From contig JASLCY010000367.1 in assembly GCA_030151925.1 (NCBI GenBank), positions 1 through 6,863 on the forward strand: a stretch of 6,863 nucleotides of DNA. Direction: 5' to 3'. This stretch comes from Oligoflexus sp. (GTDB taxonomy: Bacteria; Bdellovibrionota_B; Oligoflexia; Oligoflexales; Oligoflexaceae). Below the pieces are notes generated by a model. The model made no database searches. It was given only the letters and a program-made list of their open reading frames with translations, and was not told where the DNA came from. The position numbers and the translations under genes are program-made. Below, in pieces: positions 5,652-6,863 of the stretch (position 1 is its first letter; every line of letters starts with the position of its first letter).

Positions 5652-6863
5652 GTGGCAAGGGCACTGGGCTACATCTTGCTGGTCTTATGGGCTACGGCCT
5701 GTGGCAGCAATCTTGATGTACGCTGGAATGAAAATTCCAGCAACCCTTCTATTGCCTCGATCGACCCTATCATGGCGGCACCGGGCTCTACGGTCAAAGT
5801 CCAAGGCCGGCAGCTTCGCGAAGGCATCCAGGTAGCCGTCGGCGAAGAGAATATCGAAATCTCGCTCACCGATGAGCGGCAAGGAACGCTGACGCTGCCT
5901 TCCTCTTTGCCCCAGGGCATTTCACAGTTGGAATTCAAACTCAAAGGCCAGACGCTCGCGCGCCTGCCGATTCTCAATAGCCAGTCAGGGGCTGCTCTTG
6001 CACGAACCTCTCTGGACCCGAGGACCGTCTGCGACAGCTATATCTTCGTCAACGAGGATGGTGTTGCGACGAAGGGCCAACGCCACTGCGGATCATCGCT
6101 CGCGTCCTGCCAGACAGATGGCGAGACGGGATGCCTCGCGACCTCGGATTTTGCGAGCCTCGCTCTCGACGGCCTCGCGGGTAAAGTGCTCGCAGGCGAA
6201 ACGGTCGCCGGCGTCGCAGGACAGGCCGCTATAAGGCAGACGAGCTGCGCGGCGGATGGCGATTCCTCCTGCGTCGTGGACAATCCAGCTTTCCGCGCCG
6301 CAGCTCTTTCCGCTGTCTCAGCCGGCGATATCAGGCTCGGCGTAACGATCGCCGGCATCACCGGAACCCTCACGGGTTATCCCGCGACCTGTAGCACCGA
6401 TGGGGAAACCGGCTGCCGGAGCGTAGCGAATTTTCCCGCCGTGGATAAAGCGGCAACCCTGCAAACTCACCTTGCCGACCTTCGCAGCACGGTTTCGATC
6501 GCCGGCGTCAGCGGTAATCTTCTGGACTGCGCGAACGACGGCGATAACTCTTGCGTGGCCGTAGGACCGAGTTATGCGGCCGCCGACCTCACAGGCGCGG
6601 ACGTTAAGATCCTTGCGGGGCAAACGCTGGCTTCGGTAAGCGGTACGGCTCCGCTTCGTCCTTCTGATTGCGGCACGGATTCCGAGACGGGCTGCGTCTC
6701 CACAGCCAGCTTTCCGGCGGTGAATAAAACCAACATCACAGCCTCCACCAGTAAATTCTCGAGCAGCCTCAATTTCGTCGGCGTATCCGGAACATTGGGA
6801 AGCTGCAACAGCGACGGGCAGACGAACTGCTTCGTCAGCGCGGACTATCCTTCTATCAACAAG
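5652..6863 (+). CDS. Predicted lipoprotein with cysteine-paired repeats, C-terminus beyond the window
   Basis: The 404 visible codons run open to the right edge. A short signal peptide with Arg3 and hydrophobic residues 5-14 ends in the lipobox ATAC (14-17), so Cys17 should be lipidated. Gly18 at +2 suggests the outer membrane rather than retention in the inner membrane. Residues about 34-97 (from ASIDPIMAAPGSTVKVQG) look like an IPT/TIG immunoglobulin-like domain. From Cys153 on there are at least six repeats of about 45-48 residues, each opening with C-x7-C carrying DGE-type acidic residues and most closing with an IAGVSGTL-like strand. A further Cys pair is at 127 and 146. The start is GTG at 5652: an in-frame stop is at 5634, GGGGA (5640-5644) sits seven bases upstream, and the signal peptide starts there. 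A surface or adhesive role is inferred. Related Bdellovibrionota proteins, as I recall them, often end in a DUF1566-like domain, which cannot be seen here. Confidence 0.85.
   Translation, partial: MARALGYILLVLWATACGSNLDVRWNENSSNPSIASIDPIMAAPGSTVKVQGRQLREGIQVAVGEENIEISLTDERQGTLTLPSSLPQGISQLEFKLKGQTLARLPILNSQSGAALARTSLDPRTVCDSYIFVNEDGVATKGQRHCGSSLASCQTDGETGCLATSDFASLALDGLAGKVLAGETVAGVAGQAAIRQTSCAADGDSSCVVDNPAFRAAALSAVSAGDIRLGVTIAGITGTLTGYPATCSTDGETGCRSVANFPAVDKAATLQTHLADLRSTVSIAGVSGNLLDCANDGDNSCVAVGPSYAAADLTGADVKILAGQTLASVSGTAPLRPSDCGTDSETGCVSTASFPAVNKTNITASTSKFSSSLNFVGVSGTLGSCNSDGQTNCFVSADYPSINK
6108..6863 (+). repeat. Array of at least six ~46-residue C-x7-C repeats within the lipoprotein
   Basis: Cysteine pairs fall at residues 153/161, 199/207, 247/255, 293/301, 340/348 and 385/393, always nine residues from Cys to Cys inclusive. 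Unit lengths are 46, 48, 46, 47 and 45 residues. Typical openings are CQTDGETGC, CSTDGETGC and CANDGDNSC; typical ends are VTIAGITGTL and VSIAGVSGNL. Units have diverged beyond simple DNA tandem identity. The array continues past the edge: the sixth unit is incomplete. Confidence 0.88.

Noticed and set aside
6038..6808. Minus-strand open frames opposite the lipoprotein repeats
   Set aside because: They arise from the repeated codon pattern of the plus-strand gene and carry no independent motif.

Overview
The window (6863 bases, about 55-57% G+C by eye except for one AT-rich intergenic stretch) carries five protein genes from a Gram-negative bacterium. A secreted cytochrome c, a predicted lipoprotein and a TPR/receiver protein point to a diderm. 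The ladder of C-x7-C 'DGE..C' repeats in the lipoprotein resembles large surface proteins I associate with Bdellovibrionota/Oligoflexia. That placement rests on recall and inference, not on a search.

Layout. (1) 1-1030, minus: N-terminal 343 codons of a CPA1-type cation:proton antiporter, cut by the left edge. Its promoter (about 1060-1088) has a perfect dyad in the -35/-10 spacer. (2) 1143-1174: a strong 14-bp hairpin terminator. (3) 1180-1863, minus: a secreted diheme cytochrome c made of two near-copies of one domain joined by a Thr/Pro linker. (4) 1864-2025: divergent intergenic region with an 18-bp dyad. (5) 2026-3132, plus: a PA0069-type radical SAM protein. (6) 3142-5220, minus: a 692-residue protein with two receiver domains and TPR repeats, converging on the radical SAM gene with a 9-bp gap. 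(7) 5221-5651: an AT-rich 430-bp intergenic region ending in a sigma-28 (FliA)-like promoter. (8) 5652-6863, plus: 404 codons of a predicted lipoprotein with one IPT/TIG-like domain and at least six cysteine-paired repeats, cut by the right edge.

No operon is evident; each gene appears to be its own transcription unit. The two minus-strand genes at the left are separated by a terminator and a promoter. The radical SAM gene diverges from the cytochrome gene and converges on the receiver/TPR gene, which in turn diverges from the lipoprotein gene. Three of the five genes seem to start at TTG or GTG.

The most interesting items are the receiver/TPR protein, in which both receiver domains lack the phosphoacceptor aspartate (Ser62 and Glu290 at those positions), and the repeat lipoprotein behind a possible flagellar-sigma promoter. 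I see no CRISPR array, mobile element, tRNA or rRNA gene.
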